Shown here: positions 28,142 to 38,415 of the stretch, piece by piece
Numbering within the stretch: the first letter of the stretch is position 1
Layout: each line of letters begins with the position of its first letter
DNA from: Marinomonas primoryensis
Lineage (GTDB): Bacteria; Pseudomonadota; Gammaproteobacteria; Pseudomonadales; Marinomonadaceae
DNA: 64,000 bases
Assembly: GCF_013372285.1 (NCBI RefSeq)
Contig: NZ_CP054301.1
Coordinates: 1,102,001-1,166,000, forward strand
Reading direction: 5' to 3'
The notes under the pieces: generated by a model
The model's input: the letters and a program-made list of their open reading frames with translations, nothing else
Told to the model about the DNA's origin: nothing
The model's database searches: none
Position numbers and translations under genes: made by a program

Positions 28142-29715
28142 AGTCTATGTTTGACGAATTATTTTCAGGCTTAGCTGAGGCACGACAATCTTTCGAGCCA
28201 ATATTAACGCCACGTGAAGTCGGCGTTATTACCAGCGTTGCTACTGGTATTGCCAAAGTGTCCGGCTTGCCAGGTGTGGGCTATGAAGAACTGCTTAAGT
28301 TTCCCGGTGATATTTATGGCATAGCCTTTAACGTGGATGAAAATGAAATTGGTGCTGTACTGCTGGGCGACTATTGGCATTTACAGGCGGGCGATGAAGT
28401 TGAACGTCTCGGCCATGTCGTCGATGTACCCGTTGGTGAAAATTTGATCGGCCGTATCATCAATCCAATCGGTGAACCTCTGGATGGTAAAGGCAAGCTA
28501 GTGGTCAGTGAACGTTTACCGGTTGAGCGACCATCGCCAGCGATTATGAATCGTGCCGCCGTTAGCGTACCTTTGCAAACTGGCATCAAGGTCATTGATG
28601 CCTTGATTCCGGTGGGTCGAGGACAGCGAGAATTGATTCTTGGTGATCGGCAAACCGGCAAGACGGCGATTGCCCTTGATACCATATTGAATCAGCGGGG
28701 CAAGAATGTGTTGTGCGTTTATTGCGCCATTGGACAGCGTGCTTCTGGTGTTGCCAAAGTCATTGCGGCGTTGCGTGAACAAGGTGCGCTGGAATACACC
28801 GTGGTGGTGGTGACCGAAGGGAACGATCCACCGGGGCTTGCGTACCTTGCGCCTTATGCGGCTACCAGTATTGCTGAGCACTTTATGGAAAAGGGCCGCG
28901 ATGTACTGATTGTTTATGACGACCTGACGCATCACGCTCGAGCGTATCGTGAATTGTCACTCTTGTTACGTCGGCCGCCGGGTCGAGAAGCCTTCCCTGG
29001 TGATATTTTCTATATTCACTCGCGGCTTTTGGAACGGGCGACGCACTTAAGTGCCGAGCTTGGTGGTGGTTCATTGACGGCGTTACCGATTATCGAAACC
29101 GAAGCGCAGGATATTTCGGCATACATTCCAACCAATTTAATTTCCATCACCGATGGGCAGATCTATCTTTCGCCCGCGTTGTTTGAACTGGGGGTTCTGC
29201 CCGCTGTTGATGTGGGGAAATCAGTGTCTCGTGTTGGTGGCAAAGCACAAAGAGCAGCGTATCGAGGCGTGACAGTCGATCTTAAATTGGCGTATGCCCA
29301 GTTTGAGGAGTTAGAAACCTTTGCCCGTTTTGGCGCGCGTTTAGACGATAATACGCTGAAAATCATTGAGCATGGTCGACGCATTCGAGCGTGTTTGATG
29401 CAGCCTGAATTCGCACCTGTGTCGATGGCAGAACAAATTACTGTTTTGGTGGCATTGACGGCCGACTTGTTTGATGACATTTCTTTAGCGCACATGCCAG
29501 CGGCGGAACAAGCGGTACGTGGTGCGGCGGCGAACATATCTGACGAGCTGATTGAACGATTAGAAAGCTCTGACAAATTAAGCAAGGAAAATAGAGCCGT
29601 TATTCTTCAGCTAGCGCGCCAAGCGCTTGACGAATTTTTGGCGGACGCTGGTTTGGCAGGGTCGAATCGGACAGATAAGGAGTCAAAACAGACGCATTCA
29701 AGTGAACCGTCATGA
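28138..29715 (+). CDS. atpA: N-type ATPase alpha subunit
   Basis: Non-catalytic headpiece subunit of 525 aa. Walker [14 protein letters not shown], the ELVRPG-like GQRELILG motif, [27 protein letters not shown] and [16 protein letters not shown] are typical. The extended tail past the last helix is Ser/Lys/Asn rich (about 500-525). Overlaps atpF by ATGA and atpG by ATGA. Confidence 0.96.
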   Translation: MKSMFDELFSGLAEARQSFEPILTPREVGVITSVATGIAKVSGLPGVGYEELLKFPGDIYGIAFNVDENEIGAVLLGDYWHLQAGDEVERLGHVVDVPVGENLIGRIINPIGEPLDGKGKLVVSERLPVERPSPAIMNRAAVSVPLQTGIKVIDALIPVGRGQRELILGDRQTGKTAIALDTILNQRGKNVLCVYCAIGQRASGVAKVIAALREQGALEYTVVVVTEGNDPPGLAYLAPYAATSIAEHFMEKGRDVLIVYDDLTHHARAYRELSLLLRRPPGREAFPGDIFYIHSRLLERATHLSAELGGGSLTALPIIETEAQDISAYIPTNLISITDGQIYLSPALFELGVLPAVDVGKSVSRVGGKAQRAAYRGVTVDLKLAYAQFEELETFARFGARLDDNTLKIIEHGRRIRACLMQPEFAPVSMAEQITVLVALTADLFDDISLAHMPAAEQAVRGAAANISDELIERLESSDKLSKENRAVILQLARQALDEFLADAGLAGSNRTDKESKQTHSSEPS

Positions 29716-30608
29716 CTGACAGTATCGCCAGTTTACGCCATAAAATCACCAGTGCTAAAGATCTTCAATCAGTCGTGCGCAGTATGAAAACTATTGCGTC
29801 CTCAAGCATTGGGCAATATGAAAAAGCGGTGCATTCGCTGGACGATTATTACCAAACGGTGCAACTGGGGCTGGTGGCTTGTTTGTCAGCAAATACCCAA
29901 TCGGCTGAGTTGGACAGGCCTTTGGCGATCGTAAACCGATCTCAAAAAAACGTGTCAGGGGTCGGCGTGATTGTGTTTGGTTCGGATCAGGGATTGGTCG
30001 GACAATTCAATGAAGCGATGGTTGAATTTGTGGTTGAATCCTTGGCTAAGTTACCGGGTGAAAAAACCGTCTGGGCGGTTGGGGAGCGTGTACAGTCTCG
30101 CTTACTCGATACCGCACTCAAAACAGAAGACAGCTTTGCCTTGCCCGGCTCAATTCATACCATTACCGCACTGGTGGGCAACATTTTGATCGAACTGGAA
30201 GCGAAGCGCGAGCAAGGTGTGATTGATCAAGTATTTCTTTTTCATCATCGGCCCGAATCTGATTCGATTTATCGGCCAGTCTGCCAGCAGTTACTGCCCT
30301 TGGACGCCGCTTGGCAGCGCAATCTTGAGGGTATTCGCTGGCCGACAAACAACCTTGCGGAAGTGATGCCAAATCAAGATCAAACACGGCGTGCGTTTGT
30401 GCGTGAATACCTGTTTGTTAGCTTGTTTAGAGCATGTGCAGAGTCGCTTGCCAGCGAGAACGCCAGTCGTCTCGCCGCCATGCAACGAGCCGAAAAAAAC
30501 ATTGATGAATTACAAGAGAACCTAAACCAAACGTTTCACCGTTTGCGTCAAAGTGATATTGACGAAGAGTTGTTTGATGTCTTATCAGGCTTCAACGCGC
30601 TGAATTAG
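29712..30608 (+). CDS. atpG: N-type ATPase gamma subunit
   Basis: Central-shaft subunit of 298 aa. The N-terminal helix ([27 protein letters not shown]) and the C-terminal helix ([46 protein letters not shown]) form the coiled coil that turns inside the alpha-beta ring. The start overlaps the atpA stop. It closes the nine-gene operon. No terminator is evident before the arginine genes. Confidence 0.94.
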   Translation: MTDSIASLRHKITSAKDLQSVVRSMKTIASSSIGQYEKAVHSLDDYYQTVQLGLVACLSANTQSAELDRPLAIVNRSQKNVSGVGVIVFGSDQGLVGQFNEAMVEFVVESLAKLPGEKTVWAVGERVQSRLLDTALKTEDSFALPGSIHTITALVGNILIELEAKREQGVIDQVFLFHHRPESDSIYRPVCQQLLPLDAAWQRNLEGIRWPTNNLAEVMPNQDQTRRAFVREYLFVSLFRACAESLASENASRLAAMQRAEKNIDELQENLNQTFHRLRQSDIDEELFDVLSGFNALN

Positions 30609-31080
30609 AACCTTGATCCCTGATCCCTGAATTCAATGCTTCCTTCGAAACCCCGTATGCTTTTGTTTAAAAAGAGATACGTGCTTGTTAAAAGCCAATC
30701 GCTTCAACCCATAGCGATCCATAACGCGCTAAATTTAAAAAATACGCTTAGAAACGATTTGTGTTCAATCTTAGAACTCAGTAATAAGCGCGCTCATTGT
30801 AGGTTTAATGATTTAGCGCAGTGTCAGTGTGTATTTAATCTTGCATTATAAAGTGGTGCCGTACATTTAAATTGAACATTTGAGTGTGGCAGGCTTTTAA
30901 TTTAGTAGTGCTGAACTTAAGTGCTACTGATGTTTGGGTTTATTTTTCCTTTTATTTAAATTGTATTTTTTAAAATAACGGAATGCGACTGTACTCATTA
31001 TTTTAATGAAAGTGATTTTTTTAAAAAGGTGCTTTTAAAATAAAAAATAGAATCCCTCCGTTTTTTAAAGGACGTTAATA
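30609..31080. other. 472-base AT-rich intergenic region between atpG and the arginine genes
   Basis: No convincing gene; a 71-codon ORF at 30636-30851 has no RBS and no protein-like composition. A short tandem TGATCCC repeat follows the atpG stop (30613-30628). I found no clear terminator for the ATPase operon, no full FNR/Anr box (TTGAT-N4-ATCAA) and no clear ARG box. The 3' half is very AT-rich and should hold the arginine operon promoter. Confidence 0.55.
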
Positions 31081-32487
31081 ATGACTTTTAAATTTCCAAC
31101 CGCGTATACCATTCTTTTTATTTTAATCGCATTGGTCGCTGCTGGCACTTGGATTGTGCCCGCCGGACAATACGATCGTGTTGAAAATGTGGTGCTAGGA
31201 AAAGAAGTACCTGTCCCTGGTACTTACCAGCAAGTGGAATCGAACCCTCAGGGTGTTGTCGATGTTTTTCTTGCGCCCATCGCTGGGTTTTATAATCCAG
31301 ACAGCTATGGGGCCGCGGCGATTGACGTGGCTTTATTTGTTCTGATTATTGGTGGCTTTTTAGGTGTGGTCACCAAAACGGGGGCGATTGATACTGGTAT
31401 TTCACGCGCCATGGTGGATCTTAAAGGTCATGAAAAATGGATGATACCGATTTTGATGGCGCTATTTGCGCTGGGCGGTAGCACCTATGGCATGGCTGAA
31501 GAATCGTTGGCGTTTTATGCTTTGTTGATTCCAGTGATGATAGCCGCCGGTTACGACTCCGTGGTGGTTGTCGGTATTATCTTATTAGGCGCTGGCATCG
31601 GAACGCTAGGTTCAACCATTAACCCTTTTGCGACGGTTATCGCTGCCAATGCGGCAGACATTCCTTTTACTCAAGGCATTGTATTGCGGTTTTTTATCCT
31701 GCTTAGCGGTTGGTTGGCTTGCGTTGTCTATGTGATGCGCTACGCCGCGAAAATCAAAACTAATCCCGAATTATCCATTGTTGCTGACCATCAAGCGGAT
31801 ATAAAGGCGCAATTTTGTAAAAAAACAGACGTTGACAGTAAGCCTGAGCTGACGCTTTCTCAGACGTTGGTGTTGGTGATTTTTGCCTTAACCTTTGCGG
31901 TGATGATTTGGGGTGTATCAAGTCAAGGCTGGTGGATGGCAAAAATGGGCGCGCTCTTTATTGCGTCGTCTGTGTTGGTGGGTTTTGTCACTTGGATGGG
32001 GGAAAAAACCTTTACAGAAGTCTTTATTAATGGCGCCCGTGATTTATTAGGCGTGGCCATTATTATTGGGATTGCGCGAGGTATTGTTGTTGTCATGGAC
32101 GCGGGTCATATGACAGATACTATTTTGCATTTGGGTGAAGAAACGCTCAGTGGTTTATCGGCTGTCGTCTTTATCAATGCCATGTTTGGTATTGAAGTGC
32201 TTATGTCGTTTTTTGTTCCTTCTTCCTCTGGTTTAGCGGTTTTAACCATGCCGATTATGGCGCCATTGGCTGATTTTTCTGGCGTGGGCCGTGAATTGGT
32301 GGTGACGGCGTACCAGTCGGCTAATGGGTTGGTGAACTTATTTAATCCGACTTTTGCTGTGGTGATGGGCGGATTGGCCATTGCTAAGGTGCCTTACGAA
32401 AGATGGTTACGCTTTATTTGGCCGCTATTGTTGGTCCTTTGTCTCATCATTATGGGCTCTCTCAGTGTTGTCGCGCTAAGCGCATAA
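31081..32487 (+). CDS. arcD: YfcC/DcuC-type transporter, probable arginine-ornithine exchanger of the ADI pathway
   Basis: Inner-membrane carrier of 468 aa with about 11-12 hydrophobic helices. It has the C4-dicarboxylate/YfcC-type signature: N-terminus PTAYTILFILIALVAAGTWIVPAGQYDR, then GSTYGMAEESLAFYALLIPVMIAAGYDS and GAGIGTLGSTINPFATVIAAN. Members of this family often stand in arcA/arcB operons and are taken to swap arginine for ornithine. It differs from the classical APC-type ArcD; the substrate is inferred from the arcA-B-C genes that follow. RBS AAAGGACG. Confidence 0.88.
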   Translation: MTFKFPTAYTILFILIALVAAGTWIVPAGQYDRVENVVLGKEVPVPGTYQQVESNPQGVVDVFLAPIAGFYNPDSYGAAAIDVALFVLIIGGFLGVVTKTGAIDTGISRAMVDLKGHEKWMIPILMALFALGGSTYGMAEESLAFYALLIPVMIAAGYDSVVVVGIILLGAGIGTLGSTINPFATVIAANAADIPFTQGIVLRFFILLSGWLACVVYVMRYAAKIKTNPELSIVADHQADIKAQFCKKTDVDSKPELTLSQTLVLVIFALTFAVMIWGVSSQGWWMAKMGALFIASSVLVGFVTWMGEKTFTEVFINGARDLLGVAIIIGIARGIVVVMDAGHMTDTILHLGEETLSGLSAVVFINAMFGIEVLMSFFVPSSSGLAVLTMPIMAPLADFSGVGRELVVTAYQSANGLVNLFNPTFAVVMGGLAIAKVPYERWLRFIWPLLLVLCLIIMGSLSVVALSA

Positions 32488-32576
32488 GCCTTGGCTTATT
32501 CGTACCTTTTTTGGCCTTGATGAATTGTTTTTGTGCTTGGCCTTAGGTTTTTTCAACCACTTTTTAGGACACGATT

Positions 32577-33818
32577 ATGATCGAATTTGGCGTTCATTCC
32601 GAAGTAGGCAAATTACGAAAAGTCATTGTCTGCCGACCGGGTCTTGCCCATTCTCGTCTTACACCGGCCAATGCCGCAGAGTTATTGTACGACGATGTGT
32701 TGTGGGTTCAGCAAGCGCGGACAGACCACATGGATTTCTGTATGAAAATGGAAAGCCGTGGCGTTAAAGTACTCGAATTTGGGCTTTTATTAGAACAAAC
32801 CTTGCGTGATAAAACGGCGCGGGCTTGGGTTCTTGATCGTCGTATTAGCGAGAATCAAGTTGGTGTTGGCATGTTGAATGATTTGCGCAGTTGGCTTGAT
32901 GATATGCCGGCTGAGCAATTGTCTATTTACCTTATTGGTGGTATTTCAGTTCATGATTTGCCTTTCCAGTCTCATGGCATGTTCGGTAACTATCTTGGGG
33001 TTGATGGTTTTGTCATACCCCCATTACCAAATACACAATTTACCCGAGATAACAGCAGTTGGATTTACAACGGTGTCACAGTAAACCCTATGTATTGGCC
33101 GGCACGCCGTCCAGAAACATTATTAATTACCGCGGTATATCGCTTTCATCCTGAGTTTGCACCGGCTTTTAACAATGGTGATTTTAAAATTTGGTGGGGT
33201 GACCCAGATCAGGATCATGGTCCAGCAACCGCCGAAGGGGGCGATGTGATGGCCTGGGGCAATGGTAGCGTGTTGATCGGAATGGGCGAGCGGACGTCAC
33301 CACAAGCGGTTGGACAAATTGCCAAACGACTGTTCGAGCAGGGCGCAGCCACTCGTGTGATTGCTTGTCAAATGCCTCGTTCTCGTTCTGCCATGCACCT
33401 TGATACCGTATTTAGCCATTGTGATCGGGATGTCGTTACGGCTTTTACCGATGTGTGTGATGAGATTCAATGTTATAGCCTACGACCAGGCGATAACGCT
33501 GGGCAGATTGATTTTCGTAAAGAAAAGAAACACTTATTTTCCCTCGCGGCGGAATGTTTAGGCATTAAAAAACTCAACGTGGTGCAAACCGGCGGTGACC
33601 ATTATCAAAAAGAACGCGAGCAATGGGATGATGGCAATAACGTCGTTGCACTGGAGCCCGGAGTGGTGGTTGCTTATGACCGTAATACTTATACCAATAC
33701 CTTATTGCGCAAAGCGGGCGTAGAAGTGATTACAGTGAGTGGCGCAGAATTAGGCCGAGGTCGCGGCGGCGGTCATTGTATGACGTGTCCTGTTTGGCGT
33801 GACCCAGTTGAATATTAG
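32577..33818 (+). CDS. arcA: Arginine deiminase
   Basis: Converts arginine to citrulline plus ammonia; 413 aa, the usual length. Motifs: [69 protein letters not shown] and [13 protein letters not shown] with the catalytic Cys401. First enzyme of the ADI pathway, 89 bases after the transporter gene. Cytoplasmic. With ArcB and ArcC it yields one ATP per arginine and raises pH. Confidence 0.97.
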   Translation: MIEFGVHSEVGKLRKVIVCRPGLAHSRLTPANAAELLYDDVLWVQQARTDHMDFCMKMESRGVKVLEFGLLLEQTLRDKTARAWVLDRRISENQVGVGMLNDLRSWLDDMPAEQLSIYLIGGISVHDLPFQSHGMFGNYLGVDGFVIPPLPNTQFTRDNSSWIYNGVTVNPMYWPARRPETLLITAVYRFHPEFAPAFNNGDFKIWWGDPDQDHGPATAEGGDVMAWGNGSVLIGMGERTSPQAVGQIAKRLFEQGAATRVIACQMPRSRSAMHLDTVFSHCDRDVVTAFTDVCDEIQCYSLRPGDNAGQIDFRKEKKHLFSLAAECLGIKKLNVVQTGGDHYQKEREQWDDGNNVVALEPGVVVAYDRNTYTNTLLRKAGVEVITVSGAELGRGRGGGHCMTCPVWRDPVEY

Positions 33819-33937
33819 GTCGTAACGTCAGACTTTTTAATCACTTTTTTAAATGCACCTGTTACCGATATTACTCATTGTTATCAGCTAAATTCACATT
33901 ATTTGAATTTAGCTGATTCTTATTCAAGGAATTTAAA

Positions 33938-34939
33938 ATGTCGTTCAATTTACGTAATAGAAACTTTCTTAAGTTATTAGATTTTAGTCAGCGCGATGTT
34001 AATTTTTTATTAGATTTGTCTCGGGATCTTAAACGTGCGAAATACAGTGGTATGGAGCAACAGGGTTTAAAAGGCAAAAATATTTGTCTGATCTTTGAAA
34101 AATCATCGACTCGAACTATGTGTGCGTTTGAAGTCGCTTCTTTTGATCAAGGTGCACAAGTGACTTATTTAGGGCCTTCTGGTTCACAAATCGGTAAGAA
34201 AGAGTCAATGAAAGACACGGCTCGTGTGCTGGGTAGAATGTTCGACGCGATTGAATACCGTGGCTTTGGTCAGGACGTTGTTGAGGAGCTTGCTCAATAC
34301 GCGGGTGTGCCAGTGTACAACGGTTTAACCAATGAATTTCATCCAACTCAAATGCTGGCCGATTTGTTAACCATGCGTGAACACAGTGGCAAACCATTGA
34401 GTGAAGTAAGTTACGCCTATGTGGGCGACGCTCACTCTAATATGGGTCATTCGCTGATGATTGCAGGTTGTCTAATGGGTATGGATGTTCGTATTGCGGC
34501 GCCTAAATCCCTATGGCCGAGTGATGAGTTTTTAAAACCAGCACGTGAGTTAGAAAAGCGTTATGGCGGTAAACTGACCATCACAGAAGACCCTAAAGAA
34601 GCGGTTAAGGGATGTGATTTTATCCATACCGATGTTTGGGTTTCTATGGGGGAACCGGACAGTGTTTGGGAAGAACGCATTAAACTGTTAACACCTTATC
34701 GTGTAGACAGTGCTTTGATGCAATCGACAGGTAACAGCGCCACCAAATTCATGCATTGCCTACCGGCCTTTCATAACCGCGACACGGATGTGGGCGAAGA
34801 AATTTTCCAAAAATTTGGCATTACTGAAATGGAGGTTTCCGATGACGTATTTGAATCGGTGGCGGGCATTCAGTTTGATCAGGCAGAGAACCGTTTGCAC
34901 ACCATCAAGGCGATGCTAGTGGCAACACTAGGAAATTAA
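33938..34939 (+). CDS. arcB: Ornithine carbamoyltransferase, catabolic
   Basis: In this setting it splits citrulline with phosphate into ornithine and carbamoyl phosphate. Its 333 residues hold the carbamoyl-phosphate motif [13 protein letters not shown], the [11 protein letters not shown] motif, [11 protein letters not shown] and the ornithine-binding HCLPAFHN. Its position between arcA and arcC marks it as catabolic rather than the biosynthetic ArgF. The tail codes for VATLGN-stop, which is repeated twice more downstream as a 24-bp tandem repeat. Confidence 0.97.
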   Translation: MSFNLRNRNFLKLLDFSQRDVNFLLDLSRDLKRAKYSGMEQQGLKGKNICLIFEKSSTRTMCAFEVASFDQGAQVTYLGPSGSQIGKKESMKDTARVLGRMFDAIEYRGFGQDVVEELAQYAGVPVYNGLTNEFHPTQMLADLLTMREHSGKPLSEVSYAYVGDAHSNMGHSLMIAGCLMGMDVRIAAPKSLWPSDEFLKPARELEKRYGGKLTITEDPKEAVKGCDFIHTDVWVSMGEPDSVWEERIKLLTPYRVDSALMQSTGNSATKFMHCLPAFHNRDTDVGEEIFQKFGITEMEVSDDVFESVAGIQFDQAENRLHTIKAMLVATLGN

Positions 34940-34990
34940 TAAGTGGTGACGCTAGGAAATTAATACGAGGCAACACTTGGGAACTAAAGG
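34919..34990 (+). repeat. 24-bp tandem repeat triplicating the ArcB stop region
   Basis: Three imperfect copies start at 34919, 34943 and 34967, a period of exactly 24 bases. In the arcB frame they read VATLGN-stop, VVTLGN-stop and EATLGN-stop. Only the first is translated as ArcB; the other two are downstream of its stop. This looks like local duplication of the gene end, with drift, and it fills the arcB-arcC gap. Confidence 0.9.
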
Positions 34991-34999
34991 AGTGATGGT

Positions 35000-35929
35000 A
35001 TGAGAATTGTAGTTGCTCTGGGTGGCAATGCTTTGCTTAAGCGCGGTCAACCGTTAACAGCGCAAGCGCAGCGTGAAAACATCAAAATCGCAGCGCAGGC
35101 CTTGGCAAAAATTGCCGAGAATAATGAGCTGATTATTACCCATGGTAATGGTCCTCAAGTCGGCCTGCTGGCATTACAAGGCAATGCTTATAAGCCGGAT
35201 GAATTGTATCCTCTTGATGTGTTAGGGGCAGAAACCGAGGGCATGATCGGTTACATGATAGAACAAGAAATGGGTAATTTTGTGCCATTCGAACGGCCTT
35301 TGGCAACACTGTTGACCATGGTGGAGGTAGACCCCAAAGACCCTGCTTTTAGTCATCCTACCAAATTCATTGGCCCTGTGTATGAAGAAGCAGAAGCCAA
35401 AAAATTGGCCAAGGACAATCATTGGAGCATTAAGCCGGATGGACAAAAGTGGCGTCGTGTTGTGGCTTCTCCTTTGCCAAAACGGATTTTTGAGATTCGT
35501 CCGATTCGTTGGTTATTAGAAAAAAATACCATCGTGATTGCCAGCGGTGGTGGTGGTATCCCCACTATGTACGATGCAGACAGTCATTTGAAGGGCGTGG
35601 AAGCAGTGATAGATAAAGACCTATCGAGCGAGTTGCTAGCGCGAGAATTAGGTGCGGATTTATACATCATGGCCACCGATGCCGAGGCGGTATTTCTTGA
35701 TTGGGACACACCCGAGCAACGAGGGATTAAATGTGTGAATCCGATTGATTTAGCGAACTATGAATTCGCCGCTGGTTCCATGGGGCCAAAGGTTAGTGCA
35801 GCTTGTCAATTTGCCGAGAAGACCGGCAAAATAGCAGCGATTGGATCATTAGAAGATTTAGAGCAAATAGTTGCCGGAACAGCGGGAACTCGAGTCAGTA
35901 AGCTAGTTGGGGACATGGAAAGTTATTGA
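35000..35929 (+). CDS. arcC: Carbamate kinase
   Basis: Last ADI enzyme, 309 aa, making ATP from carbamoyl phosphate and ADP. Motifs of the amino-acid-kinase fold: [12 protein letters not shown] at the N-terminus, [27 protein letters not shown] loop ([14 protein letters not shown]), [33 protein letters not shown] and SMGPKVSAA. The RBS AAAGGAGTG lies in the last tandem repeat. A strong terminator follows. Confidence 0.96.
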   Translation: MRIVVALGGNALLKRGQPLTAQAQRENIKIAAQALAKIAENNELIITHGNGPQVGLLALQGNAYKPDELYPLDVLGAETEGMIGYMIEQEMGNFVPFERPLATLLTMVEVDPKDPAFSHPTKFIGPVYEEAEAKKLAKDNHWSIKPDGQKWRRVVASPLPKRIFEIRPIRWLLEKNTIVIASGGGGIPTMYDADSHLKGVEAVIDKDLSSELLARELGADLYIMATDAEAVFLDWDTPEQRGIKCVNPIDLANYEFAAGSMGPKVSAACQFAEKTGKIAAIGSLEDLEQIVAGTAGTRVSKLVGDMESY

Positions 35930-35942
35930 TTTGTGATTAACA

Positions 35943-35971
35943 AAAAAGCGAACCTTAAGGTTCGCTTTTTA
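35943..35971. terminator. Bidirectional intrinsic terminator
   Basis: A perfect palindrome at 35943-35970: five A, GCGAACCTT, then its mirror and five T. It gives a GC-rich stem with a T run on both strands, ending both the arcC transcript (+) and the OsmC-YcaO transcript (-). Confidence 0.9.
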
Positions 35972-36000
35972 ATACGTTAATCTAACGTCAGTTTACGACA

Positions 36001-38187
36001 TTATTTCGCGGCGTTTGCTTTACGTGCTTGATGCAGTTTTTTGTAGCTTTCAATCAATCGTAAATGCGGTTCGATGCCTTCAAGTTGCATGCTGGTCTTC
36101 GTTAAGCCATAAAAACGCACATCGCCAGTGACGGAACCTACAACATTATCCATCACGTCTTTTCCAAACATACGGTTGAAGCTATGGATGAAATCGTCCA
36201 GCTCTAATTCTTCGTCTAAAGTCACCTCTAGCACCGCATTCATGGCTTGATAAAAAAGGCCGCGTTGCACTGTATTGTCGTTGAACTGTAAGAACTCACC
36301 GACTAACTCCATAGCATCTTCGTGTGCGCCGAGAGCCAAATAAATCAGGATCTTAAGTTCCATAATCGTTAACTGGCCCCACACGGTATTGTCATCAAAT
36401 ACAATGCCGATCAAGGTAGGGATATCTGTGTAGTTATCGAGTTGGCTTTCTTCTAAACGAGTCACCAAATTGGCAAGTTGCTTAGCGTTTAAAGCATGCA
36501 GGTTTAGGATGTCTTCACGATAATCCAGCGATTTGTTGGTGTTGTCCCACACCAAGTCTTCAACGGGGTAAATCTCAGAATAATCGGGTACAAGTATACG
36601 GCAGGCTGACGCACCTAAATCAGTAAATTCAGCGATGTACACCTCTTTACCTAAGTCTTCTAAGATACCAAATAGACTGCTGGCTTCTTCTTCGTTGGTG
36701 CCGGAAAAATCCCATTCGCAAAAATCATAGTCGTACTTGCTGCTAAAGAAACGCCATGAAATAACCCCAGTTGAATCGATAAAGTGCTCGACAGCGTTTT
36801 CAGGCTCGCTCACCGCCATGCTGTTAAATGTCGGTTTTGGCACATCGTTTAAACCTTCGAAGCTGCGACCTTGCAGTAGTTCGGTTAAGCTGCGCTCTAG
36901 TGCTACTTCAAGGCTTGGATGGGCGCCAAAAGAAGCAAACACACCACCTGTTTTCGGGTTCATCAGAGTCACACACATGACCGGGAATTGACCGCCGAGT
37001 GAGGCGTCTTTTACCACTATTGGAAAGCCTTGTTCTTCTAAGCCGTTAATACCCGCGAGAATGCTTGGATATTTTTCGAGCACTTGCATAGGAACATCAG
37101 GTAACACAATTTCATCTTCGATGATTTGGCGTTTAACCGCACGCTCGAAAATTTCCGACAAGCATTGTACGTGCGCTTCTTGCAGATTGTTTCCCGCGCT
37201 CATACCATTACTTAGAAAGAGGTTCTCGATTAGATTTGATGGGAAATACACCGTTTCACCATCGGATTTTCGTGTATAAGGAATTGAACAAATGCCGCGA
37301 TCTTTATTGCCTGAATTGGTGTCAATCAAGTGCGAGCCAAACAACTCGTCGTCTGGGTTATAAATATCTAAGCAATAGTCATCTAACATACCTGTCGGTA
37401 AGGCATCGTTTTTGGTTAGTGCAAACCACTTTTCATTCGGGTAATGCACAAATTCACTGTTGGCGATGTCCGTGCCAAAAAATTGATCATTGTAGAAAAA
37501 ATTGTTATTTAAACGTTCAATAAACTCACCGAGTGCAGAACACAGAGCGCTCTCTTTCGACGCGCCTTTACCGTTGGTAAAACACATAGGCGATGCGGCG
37601 TCACGAATGTGCAGAGACCACACGTTAGGTACGATATTGCGCCAAGATGAGATCTCAATCTTCATGCCAAGATCGGCTAACATCTCCGTCATATTGGCAA
37701 TGGTTTGTTCTACTGGTAGATCTTTGCCGAGAATAAAGGTGTTTGATTCACCATCGGACTGGCCCATCAACATTGCATTGGCGTCTGCGTCTAGGTTTTC
37801 AACGGTTTCAATCTTAAATTCTGGCCCAGTTTGCACCACTTTTTTGACGGTACAACGATCAATAGAGCGCAAAATACCTTGGCGATCTTTATCTGAAATA
37901 TCGTCTGGTAGCTCGACTTGGATTTGGAAAATCTGATTGTAGCGATCTTCTGGATCAACAATATTGTTCTGCGACAGACGGATGTTGTCTGTTGGGATAT
38001 CTCGGGCTTTGCAATACACCTTCACAAAATACGCCGCACACAGTGCCGACGACGCTAAGAAATAGTCAAACGGACTTGGCGCCGAGCCATCGCCTTTGTA
38101 GCGGATAGGCTGATCGGTGGTAACGGTAAAATCATCAAACTTGGCTTCAAGTCTCAGATTGTCGAGAAAATTAACTTTAATTTCCAT
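36001..38187 (-). CDS. ycaO: OsmC-YcaO fusion protein
   Basis: A 728-aa fusion from the inner ATG at 38187; an in-frame start at 38226 would add 13 residues (the RBS is weak in both). Residues 1-135 are an OsmC/Ohr-like domain (PIRYKGDGSAPSPFDYFLASSALCAAYF; Cys in SALCAA and DRCTVKKV). Residues about 170-580 are a YcaO domain with NGKGASKESALCSALGEFIERL and GAHPSLEVALERSLTELLQGR, the ATP-binding pattern. The C-terminal 150 residues are an all-helical TPR-like tail as in E. coli YcaO. YcaO enzymes activate amides with ATP; E. coli YcaO helps RimO in ribosomal S12 modification. An S12-related or thiol-linked job is inferred. Confidence 0.9.
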   Translation of the reverse strand: MEIKVNFLDNLRLEAKFDDFTVTTDQPIRYKGDGSAPSPFDYFLASSALCAAYFVKVYCKARDIPTDNIRLSQNNIVDPEDRYNQIFQIQVELPDDISDKDRQGILRSIDRCTVKKVVQTGPEFKIETVENLDADANAMLMGQSDGESNTFILGKDLPVEQTIANMTEMLADLGMKIEISSWRNIVPNVWSLHIRDAASPMCFTNGKGASKESALCSALGEFIERLNNNFFYNDQFFGTDIANSEFVHYPNEKWFALTKNDALPTGMLDDYCLDIYNPDDELFGSHLIDTNSGNKDRGICSIPYTRKSDGETVYFPSNLIENLFLSNGMSAGNNLQEAHVQCLSEIFERAVKRQIIEDEIVLPDVPMQVLEKYPSILAGINGLEEQGFPIVVKDASLGGQFPVMCVTLMNPKTGGVFASFGAHPSLEVALERSLTELLQGRSFEGLNDVPKPTFNSMAVSEPENAVEHFIDSTGVISWRFFSSKYDYDFCEWDFSGTNEEEASSLFGILEDLGKEVYIAEFTDLGASACRILVPDYSEIYPVEDLVWDNTNKSLDYREDILNLHALNAKQLANLVTRLEESQLDNYTDIPTLIGIVFDDNTVWGQLTIMELKILIYLALGAHEDAMELVGEFLQFNDNTVQRGLFYQAMNAVLEVTLDEELELDDFIHSFNRMFGKDVMDNVVGSVTGDVRFYGLTKTSMQLEGIEPHLRLIESYKKLHQARKANAAK

Positions 38188-38373
38188 TGAATAGGGTTTC
38201 CATTTAATAGGCGAGTGCTCTTCCAAGATGCGTCATTGGTTGTATTGAGCCATTGCGGTGAATTATCGGTGATAGATGGGGGTAGAGTAAAATTAAATCG
38301 ACTCTTCTATAAAACAAAACGCATTAGTAGCGTGGCTCGCTCCAATTAGTCGGTACGGCGAGTTCGTTAGAGA

Positions 38374-38397
38374 GTAAGCTGGTTAGGCAGCTTACCA
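38374..38397 (+). repeat. Hairpin in the leader of the CorA-like gene
   Basis: An 8-bp perfect stem (38374-38381 with 38388-38395) precedes the RBS AAGGAG by under 10 bases. A second, exclusive pairing (38379-38383 with 38393-38397) is possible. Position and alternatives would suit regulated translation of the metal transporter. Confidence 0.5.
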
Positions 38398-38415
38398 GTT
38401 CATTAAGGAGTAATT

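Noticed and set aside
30636..30851. A 71-codon + strand ORF between atpG and arcD
   Set aside because: No RBS, AT-rich random-looking peptide, no family features.
30840..31080. An FNR/Anr or ARG box for the arginine operon
   Set aside because: Only half-sites such as TTGAACATTTGAG are seen; none meets the consensus.
34940..34999. A second small gene between arcB and arcC
   Set aside because: The coding-like text is repeated arcB tail with stops, not a new ORF.
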